A stretch of DNA of 64,000 nucleotides, from positions 1 through 64,000 of the forward strand of contig NW_026516770.1 of the NCBI RefSeq assembly GCF_025766255.1. The letters are read 5' to 3'. The DNA is from Zychaea mexicana. Lineage: Eukaryota; Mucoromycota; Mucoromycetes; Mucorales; Lichtheimiaceae. Positions 1 through 13,559 of this stretch are shown in pieces. A program made the position numbers and the translations under genes. Numbering within the stretch: the first letter of the stretch is position 1; each line of letters starts with the position of its first letter. Under the pieces are notes generated by a model. The model was not told the origin of the DNA and did not search any database. It saw only the letters and a list, made by a program, of their open reading frames with translations.

Positions 1-265
1 CTATCTGTTATATCCAACAAGGCTGATAACACTTACTGTAGTTGATCGAAGTTTGAAAACTTTGCACCTACAGTACTGAGTGCAATTTTATTGTTATATC
101 ATACTCCTACTTTGAACAGATATACTATAGTGAAACTGGCAGATCGAACGGAGAAGTGAACATTAGGAGCGGCACCATTCATCAATTGTTATAGGGTTTT
201 TTTAGCATAATCATAATTTATTATTTATCAAGATTATCATGTAGTTGTTCATATTTTTTTCCATA

Positions 266-1545
266 TTAGTTTCGACGTTTGCGTTGTGGAGGCGGGAATG
301 AGGGGGTTTTACGCTTACCTTGCTGCAATCTAACAGTGTGTGATGCAGTAGGTTGTTGTGGTGGGGGAGCTACGGAGGAAGGAATGGAGAGGACGGCGGA
401 TGGCGAAGAAGTAGGTTGATGTGGTAGTGCAGGAGATGATGAAGAAATGGATGGAGAGGCAGTGGTAGGTTGATCGGATTCTTGTGGGGAAGGGATAGTT
501 GGGATAGTCGACGAGTCGAAGAAGAAGAAGATGATGGCATTGGGATGGATGGTGATTCTGAAAGGAGTGGTCTAACAAAATGATTCGATTAGAACACGTT
601 AAAATGAAGATGTTAGTTTGTTATCACTTACGTTTGTTCTTGAGCAGCAGGATTCACATGATCACTTGTCCCATAAAGCATACTTTACTAGTATGCATAG
701 TTTAACATAATATCGTACATAACTTACATTGACATAAATGATCCTTCAGTTTGCAACGTTGGTGCAGGGGAAGCTCCTCGTTGGCTGGTTAAGTCCATAC
801 GACTCCTAGTCATAAATTAGTATAATCCACAAGATTCTGTCGACCATTCATTTGCTTACATTGCAGACCGAGCACCAACCGATGAACCAGCATCAGAAAC
901 ATTGGTGTTGTTTCTAATATTTTTTGATTGTAAAGATAATACGATTACACTATTAAATGATGACCCCTAATCACATATATACCTGGTAATCATTTTGAAT
1001 ACAGCATGGATAAAATTATCCGCAACTGTTCACATTTGTCAAGAGGCAGCTTGTACATGTATTTGACATTCTCTTCGAATGTCTTCCATTCTGTCCTCTT
1101 GACATGATCGGGAACCTCGCAATAAGTTGCAGCGTGTGCACTCTGCAACCGTCCTCTGTGAGTCTTGAACCCATCGCTCAGCGAGTGGTACATGGCCACG
1201 GCCTTTTCTTGATCAAGGCCACCAAAGTCTTTCAAAAATTGCACTATGTGCGACTTGGTGACCGTTTCCGCCGTTGCCCATGTACTGCGCCTTCTTGATC
1301 GTCTCACTTGGAGAGAGCTGCGCAGTATGCGAAGGTTGGTACGACTGCGCCATCCGTTCACGTACATCTTGCTCATTGGTGAGAAGTTGTTGCGGATGAG
1401 GATGTTGCTGTTGCGGATTGAGACCCAACGCGTTTTCAATGTTGGTCATACGACGTTCCAGACCAAACAGACTGTCGCGAATCTCCGTAAGAACAGTGAG
1501 GAACGGTTCGTTTTTTAAAAAAGTTGGATGCTGGAAGGGATTCAT
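266..1545 (-). CDS. Hypothetical S/P-rich protein, frame interrupted (possible pseudogene)
   Basis: I do not recognise this product. On the minus strand an open frame starts at 1545 with MNPFQHPTFL, then a short helical stretch and a Q/H/P-rich linker. A second, overlapping frame (about 1300 down to 990) carries a plausible conserved-looking helical block containing HIVQFLKDFGGLDQEKA. The two frames do not join by any GT-AG intron I can find near 1260-1300, so a one-base frameshift or an annotation gap is likely. Small S/T/P-rich exon candidates with good splice sites follow at about 900-640. A last exon (571 to 266) ends in a basic tail, PPPQRKRRN. It could instead be two small genes. Whether the exons belong together is inference. 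Confidence 0.35.
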
Positions 1546-1936
1546 TGCTAAAAAGAAGTAAGATTGATCGAAAAAGTAAAAAAGTTAGAAAAAACAAAGT
1601 GGGGAAAAACAGAAGCAAAAAATCAAACACGTAAGAGGCCACCACCAATCGCTGCGGTTGGCAATGGTCGCACAAGCCGTCTCCATAACTGTATCAGTTT
1701 GTTCAGATTGTTCAGTTTGCTCAGAAAACGTCCCAATGTTTTGTTCAGATTGTTCAGAAAATTTCCCATGGTGTATGAATCTAAAAATGTTGACTGTAGC
1801 CGCTGATAATGGTCACGCAGCACTATAATCAATGAATCATGGATGTGAAAGAACGTATCCAAGATCTAGTTGGTAAGCCCGACAAGATACATTTGTACAA
1901 TGAACGGCTACGATCCGATATGCGCCGACGACATTC
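1546..1936. other. Intergenic, divergent promoter region with short direct repeats
   Basis: No gene is supported. The segment holds several near-repeats of TTGTTCAGATTGTTCAG between about 1695 and 1765. It lies between divergently oriented genes, so it probably contains both promoters. A short frame from the ATG at 1839 (58 codons) was not convincing. Confidence 0.4.
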
Positions 1937-3085
1937 ATGCATAGCCTTGTGTCATCAGTATCCCTTAACGAAACTTGTAGCGGGCGACGGTTATTATGTG
2001 ACTCTTATAAGCTAAGAAAAGGGCGGATCCTCCGATTTGATCTGCGGCTCGCAGCCAGACCTGTTCCCGAACGCGTGACACAACGTTTGGCTCTAGCTGA
2101 CTTCGATCAAAAACTTTCTTTATCTCTCATTCAAACCATGGAAGAGTAAGTAACGCTAGTCGGTAGCAGTTTTTACAAACTGCTTTTTCACAGCAGTGGC
2201 AACAACAATGAAAGAGAGACTAATTGGATATTCTCAGAGTGGAAACTCAACAACAGTCGTTAAAGGCTCTTCGGTAATTTCATTTGTGTCTATTTTTTTC
2301 CTCTTTGAAAGCGGCAGATTTAGGCGAAAGCTGATAAGATGGTCACGTCCCTCTCTTTTTTACGCGTATTTATAGGGACTCGACGCAATCGCTGCTCGAC
2401 TGTAAAGCAAATCTTGTCCAAAAGATTGAATCGCTCGATCACAAAGAGAAGCTTTTGGACGAAATCGTTTCGGAGCGACAACGATTAACGAAAGAGAAAC
2501 GAAAGTTACTCGAAATGATTCAAAGTGTGCAACGTGACATAGAAGCAGTGAGTGTCTCTCTTCACATCTGTAAAGTGATAATATAGAGGAGGATTAATAT
2601 ACGAAGGCATTCCTGTAAAAAATAATTATGCTAAAAGCTAGTATTCGGATATTTATTAATATAGGTTGCCGAAGCCGAATCGTCACTTGGAAAAGAACGA
2701 GATGAGTTAAAAAATTCGGTAGAACGGATACAAAGTCAAGAATATGATCCTTTGCATGGTAGCGTAGCTTTTAATATGTGTTTGTGCTTGGATAGGATGG
2801 TATGCATTAAATAGGCTCAAACTTTCTGTTTGTCCCACTTGTACAGACCAAGTGAACGAGCTGCGCGGTCGATCAGGACTACAGAAGCTTCCACATGTAC
2901 AGCAAGAATTAGAAGCGCAAATGGCTCGTGCACTACAAGAACGACGGGAAAATTGGCAACACGCATCGCCATCGCCAGCGCCATCTCCATCACAACCCAT
3001 TCGTCAAATCAATACAGTCACATCATCCTCTTCCTCGTTTCCAATTACAAGAAACACCGCCAACCGTTCATGGAGGCGACGATAG
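1937..3085 (+). CDS. Coiled-coil protein of unknown function
   Basis: Four exons fit together (1937-2145, 2376-2547, 2665-2758, 2796-3085) with GT-AG junctions and an exact codon total, giving about 254 residues. The middle of the protein is a heptad-like, highly charged coiled coil rich in K, E, L and R (for example LDHKEKLLDEIVSERQ). A short block with LHGWYALNRLKLSV and a CPTC pair follows, then a proline/serine-rich tail ending RSWRRR. The charged coiled coil followed by a small compact segment resembles kinetochore or cytoskeletal adaptor proteins in general form only, and I cannot assign a family. The start is uncertain because an ATG at 1839 could provide another first exon. The 37-nt intron (2759-2795) is very short. 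Confidence 0.6.
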
Positions 3086-3655
3086 AAAATGGCATTAGTC
3101 TTATTTTCTTTGTACATATTCTTTTGCATCGAATTATTGGCATAATACAACTATCACCACATTGATAAAGCACAGTCAAGCAGTTGGTACACAGTTTGCA
3201 AGATAGGATACCACAATGGAGGAGTACCGAGACTATTCGAGCGTGTGGATGCCTAAGAGAGGTTGAGTGGATTATGAAGGTAAAGCAGACAAGGCTTTGT
3301 GAAAGGATCATCATCGGGCTCAGATAGATGTAGAGTGAGAGCACAATGGATAGAAAGGGAATGCGTAAATACGTTGATATTATGCTTTTTCCCCTCAATA
3401 CTAATGTACAAAAAGTTTGTCTTTTTGAATTTGTAGGATTTATGCTAGTCCTGAAGAGTTAGAATGCTTCCTTCTTTCTATCCTGATTACAACACCGCAT
3501 CGAAATTACATTTCATGATACTCTTGGTTATCTTCCACACTGTATACTCTGTTGTTACTGGAAAATGGAATAAAATAGTATATACTTCGGACTATACTTT
3601 ATAAGGTTTAGTACTACTAGTGCAAGGTATATGTCTATGATAACGTACAATGTGT
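3086..3655. other. Intergenic region between convergent genes
   Basis: Shared 3' flank of the coiled-coil gene and the sugar transporter. I see no gene; short AT-rich runs presumably include both polyadenylation regions. Confidence 0.5.
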
Positions 3656-6044
3656 TTAGACTGATACACGATCTGCAGTAGGAATAAGCGTTAGTTTGCG
3701 ACTGGTGCTGCCGGACGGAACTTCGATGATATAACGGCAAAGTACAGTCGCCACGAGCCCCATGATTCCACCAAACATCAATACCCAAGCAACATTGGCC
3801 GTATCTTGCTGCTGTCCGTACTCGATCCAACCGGCGAGGCGAAATATAACCGCAGCGATAATGGCAACGGCGAACTGAGGGAATACAATATACATATTGT
3901 GCACACCGAGCACCATACCAGCGTCGAACTCATCTTCAAATCCGTCCTCTTCCTCCTCCTCTTCTTCTTGACGTGCGACATCGGTTTGATCGTGAGATTC
4001 GTGATCGCTGTTCGACAGATCAGATACTAGTGCGCCATAGGTAACAGATGGTAGAGATGATGCTATTGAAAGCGTGTCGGTAGTACCATCTGCAGCATCC
4101 GGTGTAGCCGTCGAGAGTAGGTTATTTGATGAAATATCGGGTGTGTTCATTTTAGAAGGTACCGAAGAGCAAGACGACAGTGTGATGTATTCACCAACCA
4201 ATGCAAACGGAATCCATAAAACAACGCTCCATGAGATGCCAACGATAGCAACAATTGCTGTAGCAACAGCAACGTTTGATACAAAGATAGTAGAAAGCAT
4301 GGCACTAGCAAAAAGCAGATTACCAGCAGTATACATGCTTTTCAAGGTAAACAACGAGGCACAGCATGGTTTGCGTGCAACAAGCCATGGCAGTACCATA
4401 CCAGAAACAACCGAGACTGTGGCATAGAGAAGTAATGCAAAGGATCCGGCTCTAGTTCCTTTGGCCCATGAATCTGGATTTTCTTGCGGATGTGTAGAAA
4501 AATATAGATCCGATACCCAGGTAGTGCTGTGTAAATAAAGCAAGATTATGCTCAAAATGAATATCAATATATGCATTCCGGCCCCCTCCCCTCATTCAAA
4601 ACTACCTGTAGAAAAGAAATGGGAACCAGCCCAACCACGCGAAAAACTGAACGTTACATAGCTTTTGGATGGGAGCTGGCAAACAGCGTAGCGCATGCCA
4701 GATATGTGCAAGCGTGTAATACCAATGGCTGATGAACATAAATAGGGTTGTCTCAGTTAGAAAGGAGCACAAAGCATGTAATTACAGATTTGATTCAGGA
4801 TTACCCGGCATCGTCTTCGTCCTCTTTAGTAAAAGGTTTCTCCTCAGTCGTAACACAAGTTGCTCCTACTGTTACAGTAAAAACAGCAATAGCGACCAAG
4901 CAAAACACCTTGATCTGTGTATCACCCAAGAACGACAGGAGGGCGACAAGGTCAACAAATCCGGTAAAGTAACCCACAACCATGGCAACATTGGACAGAC
5001 GTGCAGCCCATGCGTTTGCATGCTGCTGCTGCCATAACGGTGGAATATCGAGAATCAAAGCTCGACAGGAGGCTTGTACAGCATTCAGCGAAAAGTCAAG
5101 GGTATAAAAAGCCAAGATGGCAATGACAATTGCTCCGCGTCGCTCTTGCTCAGCCATGTTTTCCGGTGTGCTGCTGGTGCAGCCAGATAACCATATCAGC
5201 CAGGCAGAAATATCCTTGGCAAAAGCTACGCCGATCATCGAAAAACAGACAAAGATGCCTCCGATAATAATGAATGGACGACGTCGACCAAGACGTAGAG
5301 TGCAACGGTCACTCAAAGAACCGATGATCGCTTTTCAACGATAACAAGTTAGGAACAAGTCAGTCATTTGTATTGATTGGTCACGATGTGAGATTATGTA
5401 AGAGCATGGAGATGCTAAAATAAACTCACGTTGCATAATGAGACCTGTTATAGGTCGGGGAGAGCAGAACAAAGATATGTCAGAATCACATCAGCACGCT
5501 CTATCCACCGGAATATACGTTTAACCGAGCCCATCCCAAAAGTGATTCATTGATTTTACCAGACAGCGGTCCTATAAGCCAAACGAGCGCAGTGATGTCT
5601 TTGGAAAGCTCCAGCGAGAGAAGATAAGGCGTGCCGTACGCTAGCTCGACCGTCCCTAGTTGAAAAAATGTTTACAGAGCAAAGAGAAATGAGCCGCTGG
5701 TTCTGATGTGGCAGTATGACACGACGACCGAAAACAGCAGTGACTAATTTACAAGTGAATTGGACGCCGGCCATGCACAGAGTTAGGCAGAGCATCTTTA
5801 GCAACGGAAGCTCGGGCTTTTCCTCATCTTGCTGGCCCTGTAAAAGACTGCGTCGCTCCTCTTCTCGCACGCGCTGTTGTTGTTCTCGCGAGCGTTGGAA
5901 CAAGAAAGTATCAGAAGCCGAACGTTTGATTCCAGGATGCGGGGTCAGATATGATGTGGTGTACAGTGCTTCGAATGACGTGCCCGTCGCCAGTGCCGGA
6001 CGCTTCATTCCCGAGATAGGCGGCCGCGTGTTCGTGGATGGCAT
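3656..6044 (-). CDS. Sucrose/alpha-glucoside:proton symporter of the SUT/SLC45 (GPH) family
   Basis: Predicted plasma-membrane sugar:H+ symporter. Six exons (6044-5753, 5655-5560, 5444-5430, 5330-4805, 4728-4606, 4526-3656) total exactly 641 codons including the stop. After a Ser/Arg-rich cytoplasmic N-terminus come TM1 (CMAGVQFTWTVELAYGTPYL), TM2 with LIGPLSGLI, and the family hallmark loop LSDRCTLRLGRRRPFI. The second half contains FFAWLGWFPFLFY followed by TTWVSDLYF, as in plant and fungal SUTs. The loop between TM10 and TM11 is unusually long and acidic (a run of seven Glu near 3960). About 12 membrane segments are visible, as expected. Exon 3 is only 15 nt, yet is needed to rebuild SGLIMQPIIGSLSDR. 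The S. pombe Sut1 type is the nearest known function; the actual substrate (sucrose, maltose or glucose) cannot be told from sequence. Confidence 0.92.
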
Positions 6045-6331
6045 TTCCGTTATTGTTGTTTAAGCAGAAGCAAAAGGAAAAGGTGAAGAAGAGAGAGAGA
6101 GATAGAGAGAGAGAGTAGGAAAAAGTTGTTTGCATGAAGCCTTTAAATCGCCGTTTGAATCGCATTTCAGGGTTGTTTAACCCCACCACTGCTATCTTCC
6201 TTTCTCTCTTCCCTCTTCCCTTTTCCTCTTTTTAAAATCTAAACAGCACACATAGAAAACAATGCATCAGAGAGCAACAATTTGATCTCTTCAAGCATAA
6301 ATTACTCAAAGACAGCAACACCCTTGATGCG

Positions 6332-8559
6332 ATGGGATCAAACGAAAGCAAGCTCTCCAACAACAAAAGTACCAAGAAACATCCGCATACTACTGCTACA
6401 GCAGCCACAACCACAACCACCACAGCCGAGGGTACCGGTGGAAGAGCAGCAGCAGCTCACGAAGAAACAAGCAGCAACAATGGGAGTAGACGCGGCATCC
6501 GATTTCTTGGGCGAGGCCACCCAAAAGGAATTAAGAAGGACCAACAACAGCAGGCAGAACAGCCACAGCCGGGTGCACAGCCAGTCCAGAACTACAATAG
6601 TCCAAGCTGTACCCCAAGCAGCGCATATACAAGCACACCAGGAGGAGGTGCTGGACGACGGCCGAGCCTAAAGATGGGCTGGCATAGTAACAACATAATC
6701 ACCATGATCAAACACCCTCAAGCATCCATGAGGAGAAGCTTCAGTAGTGGAAGCGCGAGCACCGATTCCAGTGATACAAGCAAGACAGCTACGTCGGCGC
6801 ACAATTTGGACAATTGCAGCGCCACCAACTATCTAGCCGACGGTACTAGTTCTGCTATGATATCCGCTGTAGCCACTGCCATGACTGTGGGTACGCCGTC
6901 CATGGACAGCCGTACAAGCAGCTTCCCAAACAACACTACTACTGGTAGAGACAATGGAAACACCCAGCAGCAGCAGCAGCAGCAGCAAATAGAACAACAT
7001 ACACCACTATCGCGTAGCACTAATACACAGTTTGCCAGCAACAACAACAATAACAACAACAAAGTCAGTAATGAGCAGATTCAAATAGCTCAAAATGCAG
7101 GGGCATTACTCCATCCCGCGAAATCGCAAAAGATTAATTGTGTAAGAGAAAACACTGAACATGAGGCGCAAATAGACCGAACGGGTGAACGGTTGTTAAA
7201 AGAACTGTATCTTTTACCCGAATCAGACAGTCGCCGACGCAAAGAACGAGACAGGCAAGTTCTATTCGAGCGCTGGTGTTTGATTTTTCATTGAATATCA
7301 AATTTTTCTAACGCTTGCCTTCCTCTTCACCACCCTCCCACCCCCGTGTTGAACATTCGCAACAGGCAGCAACGACAAGTAAGAAGGGGAAATAAGAGGA
7401 TTGCGTCATGCATAATTATTGTACCTGTATGGTGCAGGCAGAAAATGCGGCCTCTCTCGCGCTGGTGCGTTAAAAGCTCACATACAAAAACAGCTCATTC
7501 GTCTCTTTCTGCTTTTTTTTTACTCGCATATTCGTTATCCATGTAGCATTATCTGCTAAAATATGTGTGGCGCGCCAATTTCAAAGTGCCCCTTCAGTCT
7601 CCCACTTTGATTGTCAACTGGTGTTGTGGTACAGGTAACCAAACTCTCTTTTTTTCTTATTTTTTGTGCAATGATGACGATCGGAAAAAGCACGGACCTC
7701 ACCATCCGCTCGTTGAACCGAAGTGTTGTGTGTGCTTGTGTAACTAACAGAGAGTGAAACGCTTTTCTCTCCAGGCATCTGGGCGATGGAAATGGCACAG
7801 CAGTTTCCGACCTGCCAAGTGATCGGGATGGATTTCCAATCGGCCACCTTGTCGAGCCTGGGCCGGTCTATCAACAACCTCAGCTTCCAAAATATCGTTG
7901 TGCAACACGACACGACCGGCCTTGAATCGTTACAGGAAGGCTCTGTGGATTATTTGATGATGCGGGACGTATGGCTGGTCAATTCGCCCGCTCACAAATG
8001 GGTAGAGACCCTGAAACAAGTCTTTCGCGTGCTGAAGCCAGGAGGCTGGGTTGAGATTTACGAGCAAGATCTCATTGTAAATTCCCCAGGACCACTCTTG
8101 AAAATTGTCGACGATTGGTTTACAAACTTGTTTAAGGACGTTGGCATTCAGCGCAAATTTGGTGACCAAATAGCGTCGATGATGCACCAAACTGGCTACG
8201 TCGAAATAGATGAGCGGGCAATCGAGTTGCCTGTTGGTGAATGGAGTTCGGTTCCTGGTAAGCAACCCTACCGTGTTACACGTGTCTTACATGGTAGAAT
8301 CAAATATCCTCATAAAATTACTTTTTATATATATGCAGCATTGAAAGAAACCGGATATCTTTTTATGGATTTAATGATGAGACGTTATCGAACGTTTGCA
8401 CCATGGGTATGCGAATTTAATGACATCTCACTCAATGAAGTGAACGACGTTCTGGATAAGTGGCCCACTGAATGTGAGGAATACAAGACATCGATGTGTT
8501 GGAGATATTTTGCAGCCCAGAAGCCTGCTATTATAGAGAAAGCCGGTCTTTCTACATAG
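6332..8559 (+). CDS. SAM-dependent methyltransferase with low-complexity, possibly myristoylated N-terminus
   Basis: Five exons (6332-7254, 7366-7378, 7547-7634, 7775-8257, 8339-8559) give 575 residues and close arithmetically. The first ~300 residues are T/A/N/Q/S-rich with poly-Thr, poly-Gln and poly-Asn, and start MGSNESK, which fits an N-myristoylation site (Gly2, Ser6). The C-terminal half is a class I methyltransferase. It has RQHYLLK, motif I NWCCGTGIWAMEMA, an acidic end to beta-2 (VIGMDF), then SVDYLMMRD and LKPGGWVEIYEQD, a layout common in Mucoromycota methyltransferases. The substrate is unknown. The first intron seems to be GC-AG (AG|GCAAGT), and exon 2 is 13 nt. Motif I (CCGTG rather than the usual GCGTG) is slightly unusual. 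A degenerate partial copy lies at 62765-63178. Confidence 0.8.
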
Positions 8560-9503
8560 AACGAGAAAAAAGTTACGCACTCGATACCCTATTTTCTATA
8601 TGCATTTTTTACAACTTTATATCATCATATTTTTTATAATACATATATACATTTTACATGACCCTATCCTTCTATCTTGTTCAACTTGTTAGTGTGTTTG
8701 GTATAAAGATCTTGGTAAATTTGGCGGTGTCTTGATTGTCGGCACCAGTAAGAGATTATCTACTGTATACTATTACAAAATCGACTGTATGAATCATAAG
8801 CATATGCGAAACCAAAGAAAAAGCAACGAAGGGGCAAGAGAAAGAACAAAGCAGGTTGATACACGAACTTAAAGCAAAGAGAGAAGCCAATGTGTGTACC
8901 TAGCCAATGACAAGAAGAGCTAGTATTCCTCGACAAAGTATGCGATATATTCCGTCAGACATTGAATGGGATATGAGAATGTTTTGCTACGGGTTGAAAA
9001 TGACCATTTCGCCGGCAATTTACACGAGCAATGCAATGACTGGTTACTGCATAGAAATACGATTGGATGGGCCATGCATTAGCGTTCCATAATATGTAGC
9101 ACGACCGTCTCTGTATGCATCCATATCAGCACATCGCTGTCCAACTCCTAATACCTCCCATCCCAGCAAAAAGGAACAGTGCTTCCACATATCATAGATG
9201 CGTTGTAATTTTACTAAATTCTGAACCACCAACTGAGTCGTAGGCATCCATGTTCTGTCACAGCTGACAAATTACCACAGCCTTTCAGTCTAAAAAAAAA
9301 TCATGTAGATCACGATTAATCGACATCTCAAGTAATACATTAAGGGGGTTGTCACATATTTGACTCTCACTGTAATTTATAGTGTCTTTTAGAAATTTTC
9401 TCTTTTCTTTTACTTATCAACAAGCTACGTTTATCACACTGTGAGTGTGGTTAGCTAGTGGGATTGTCACCATTAATTTAATTGCTTGGTGACTACTGTA
9501 CAC
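8560..9503. other. Intergenic, no gene seen
   Basis: 3' flank of the methyltransferase and left flank of the hAT element. Only short frames occur (for example 8907-9092), without recognisable domains or splice-supported extensions. Confidence 0.5.
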
Positions 9504-9607
9504 TAGGGTTCCGTACGGTTCGGTTCGGTTCGGTTCTTGAAGGGAACCGAACCGACTAGAACCGACGAGAACCGTAGAACCGAGAATCGAACCGAAGAAC
9601 CGAACCC
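9504..9607 (+). repeat. hAT left terminus with GGTTCGG/GAACCG subterminal array
   Basis: Starts TAGGGTTCCGTA, then repeated GGTTC units pointing inward, then several GAACCG units in the opposite sense, so the array can fold back on itself. The same motif family appears at 17837-17893 in inverted position. Confidence 0.75.
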
Positions 9608-10996
9608 ATCATGTATATAAAAAAGACGAAATTCGGTATCTTTAATGAAAGCTGATGTGTGTGTTCAAATATCGCGGTATACTTGAATACTGCAGTAAAA
9701 AGGAATAGTTTATTATTGTACATTGAACAGCGATCTCAAAATGAATAAGAGAAACAGAATGTAAACATTTTTTATACGATGTGGGTCATTGCATCGTTAT
9801 AAGATTAAAGCACAGTTTTTACACAAAATTGGTGCTTATAGTAGTTAGAGCGACGTAGTATTACTAGTATCATACAATAAGTTATCGTAATTTGGAAAAA
9901 TTAAACCGCAACCGGCAGTACACACAGCTACTGCGACTCTACGCGTGTATAGTGTCTCATAAAAGGCAAAGGGTGAACGGTAAGATAATTCTGTTACGGG
10001 CCCCAGGATGCGCAATCTCAGACGGAATGCACAAACTTGATACAACTGATCGAGAAGCCATGCTAAATCTAGTAAAGTAGTACGTTATGGAGAAAAATGC
10101 ATTGTGGGTAGCAAAGTAGAAGAACAAGTAATGACTCGCGTCATGGGCGGAGAAAGCAAGCTGCCGTCAGAAGAAGTAACAAAGGAAATGAGGGTATTTT
10201 TTCTTTTCCGATCATTTCTTTTCCAATCACGTCAAATTAAGTGAAAGGAATTTACAGACGAAGTACATCCAGATCATTCATTTACATGTTCGCACACATG
10301 ATAAACAGTTGCCTTATGGATAAAATGGATGATAATGGTTGTCATCACATATTCCACTAGCCGAAGCAGAACTCCTTCTATTATTAGCGCATCTGATGTC
10401 GGAATAAGTGGTTACAAATGAGGTCATCGGAAGATGTTCCTTTTTTATTGCCGATCCTCATTACTACACGTCCAGGAACCCCGAAACGCGTCATTCATAG
10501 AAGCATTGACAGCCAGCAATAATGTAAACCTTTTTCAGGATGAGGTTATATGATATCATCATCGTTTTGCTTTGTCGGAAGAATTGAGTTGAGTAAACTG
10601 CAAGTCGATGATATCATCTGTAAGGATCCGTCCATCAGAAGTCCAATAAATGACATCAGCGGCATCATTTGAAAAATATATAAAGGTGTTTATTTTTGAA
10701 GCATCGATCCTTATATCTACCGTACACTTAACATACTACTCTACCTCAAAACTCTGTAGCCTTCCTACATTTCAATCATGGCTTATCAAATTGGTTCTTC
10801 TTCCCGCGATGTCCGTGCTGCTCTTCATGATGGGGTAAATATCACTATGCGATTGGTTTGTGTTGTGTCGTGTTATGTCGTGCTGTGGTGAACTCTATTG
10901 CAAATTTCAAACGTGTATTGATCTCCATAATATTTTTCCATTAAGGCACAAGAAACTCCTATCCAAACCCCAACCTTTTCTCGTGTGCCTTCCGCC
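9608..10996. other. 5' non-coding part of the hAT element
   Basis: AT-rich sequence between the left terminus and the transposase start. Short frames at 9845-10080 and 10650-10838 have no recognisable domain. It probably holds the element's promoter. Confidence 0.45.
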
Positions 10997-13559
10997 ATGT
11001 CAGTCGATACTATATCGCTTACTGATGAAGACATTGATGCCGGCGGTGCCAACACTGATTCCGAGTCTATTTCCGTATCTGTTAACCAATCGCAAGGCAA
11101 GGGATCCAGTTGGGTATTCAAGTATATTTTCGGTAAGCGCTATGATGACAAGGACGGTAAGCCGCGCATCCGTTGCCTGGTGGGAAAGTGCACCAAAACT
11201 TTCGCTGCCGAGCAAAGCAATACGTCCGGATTGATCAAGCACTTGAACAAGGTCCATAGTATCGCTAGGGAGTGCGGCCCCCACACCGGAAGCAAGCGTT
11301 CTGGTGGTCCCCTTGATTCCTTTGTCCAGACGAAGCGTGCCCGTGTATTCACACCCGAGCAATTTCTGAAGGCCTTCGTCAGGTTCATCGTAAAAAGCAA
11401 ACTACCATTTACCTTGGCTGAGAACAACGATTTGCAGGAACTTTTGGAGATTGCACAATCTGCATCTGCCACGGAAACGGTGCAGCTCCCAAGTGCCGAT
11501 ACAATTGCGAATAAGGTAAATATTAGATACATTTTTTCCATGCACAATACAGACAAAAAATTATCCCATTTATTACCTTTAGACCAAAGAGGAGTACGGC
11601 CTGTACAAAACAAAATTGCGCGCCGTGTTGGACAAGATTCCTGCAATTTCATGCACACTTGATGGTTGGACCAGCCCCTACAACGATGCTTTCCTTTCTG
11701 TTACTGGCCACTGGATTTCCCCATCGACTTGGACCAAGCATGAAATCATCCTCGGATTTGTACCACTGGAGGGGCCCCATTCAGCAGAAAATCTTGCCAA
11801 TGCTTTTATCCGTGTCTTGGATGAGTTCGGCCTAGGGCCCAAACTATCTACTATCACGACGGATAATGCTTCAAATATGAAGTAGATGGCTCGGATCGTT
11901 GAGCACCACGCTGTTGACAATGGATGGTAAGTATCGAGAGTATAAATGCGAATTTGAAATTTTGGCAATATTGGTTCATGAGCTTATACAATACCATCTG
12001 TATCAGGTCATTCCGTACAGGCCAGCACCATATCCCATGCCTTGGCCATGTGCTGAACTTGGCGGTCCAAGACATCCTACTTTGGGGCCTTGGTCCAACG
12101 TTGCGCGACAATACTGGTGATAGTGATGCCGAGGACGAAAGTGACGAAGTCGATGTCAATGCAACCTTCGAGGTAAACGCAGAACGCGCTTTGGAGGAGC
12201 AAGAGATCGAAACAATGAATGTGCTGGTCAAGCTACGAAAAGGAATCAAAAAGATTCGGTAAGTGATTACTATCATCAAATACGTATTCCCTACTCGATG
12301 GTATCATTGGCACCATTTACTCATTATACCTTTGATTTTACATAGTTCTTCGCCTCAGCGCATGGAGCAGTTCATGCGCCAACAAAACTCGGATTGCTCC
12401 ACTCAGCTCACCCTCCATCTCGACGTGGCCACCCGCTGGAATTCGACGTATGACATGCTTGACCGTGCAGCCTTACTACGTGAACCATATAACGTACTTT
12501 GCTCGAATAGCACCAACGATGAGTTATTACCGTTCAAGCTCACAACGGAAGAATGGAAGCGTATCGACCAGCTGAAGGAAATCTTGGCGCCCTTCTATAA
12601 GTCGACCAAAGCCTTGTCCGCCAGTACGAGCCACCCTACCATCAACACCGCGATTGTCCATTATAACAAGTTGATGGATACTTTGGAGGACGTTGTCAGC
12701 GATGGTTATCCGCCGGAAGATCACAGGAGTATCGACTACTGAAGAACCTGTACACAACCCAATTGAAGTTACCACGCGAAAGTACCAGTAAGTTGTCTTG
12801 AAAAAGAGTATATAATAAATAAGCCTCACACTACATTGAGCTCTTGACTAATAAAAATCAATGCAAAGTGCGGAGACGGGTGTCTTTTGGGAATATAAAT
12901 TAGAAAACAAAAATCGGCAGAAAGCCGAAATCCAAGAGGATTATGACTCCATCGCAGAGAACTCGCCCTATGTCTCACGTTCAGAAGCTTTTCTTTTCTA
13001 TATCGCTAATCTGAATCGAATTCGACTTCGGTAAGTAGCAGGAAGGAGAAGGAAGGAGAAGAAGGGCTAATCAATGCTAGGCGAGTTGGTGACAAGGGCA
13101 TATAAATAACGGCAAGAATATAGAATGCGTCTGGGTTCAAACCCAGAGAAATCAGGAGCTTGTTATTCTCAAGCCGGCATTAAAACGTGCGGCCAGACGT
13201 GGCCTCGACAAGATCCAAAGGTACTATTGCAAGGTAGACGATACGGATGTATACGCAGTTGCGAAGGCATTGGATCCGCAGATGAAGTTTTCTTGGTGGC
13301 GTTAAGCAGGGTGGGAAGACGAATACCAAGTTTCGAGCCAGCGGATGGTGCACGAGGCCTGGGCAGCATTCTCGAAAGGCGCTGTTATGAGGCCCGAAGT
13401 GAATGACGAGATGCAAAGCTTGTACAGCCTATATATGACGTCCACGGCTGGTGACGAATTAGAGGATTACTTGGACGAGCGATTAAGAAGACCGGTACCA
13501 AACCAGAAAGGACAAGAACCACTGGTCCTTTCATACTGGAAATCCCAGCCCCAGTGGCC

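Noticed and set aside
5560..5655. Apparent two-base deletion in the sugar transporter after YGTPYLL
   Set aside because: The bases on re-reading give YLLSLELSKDI without a break.
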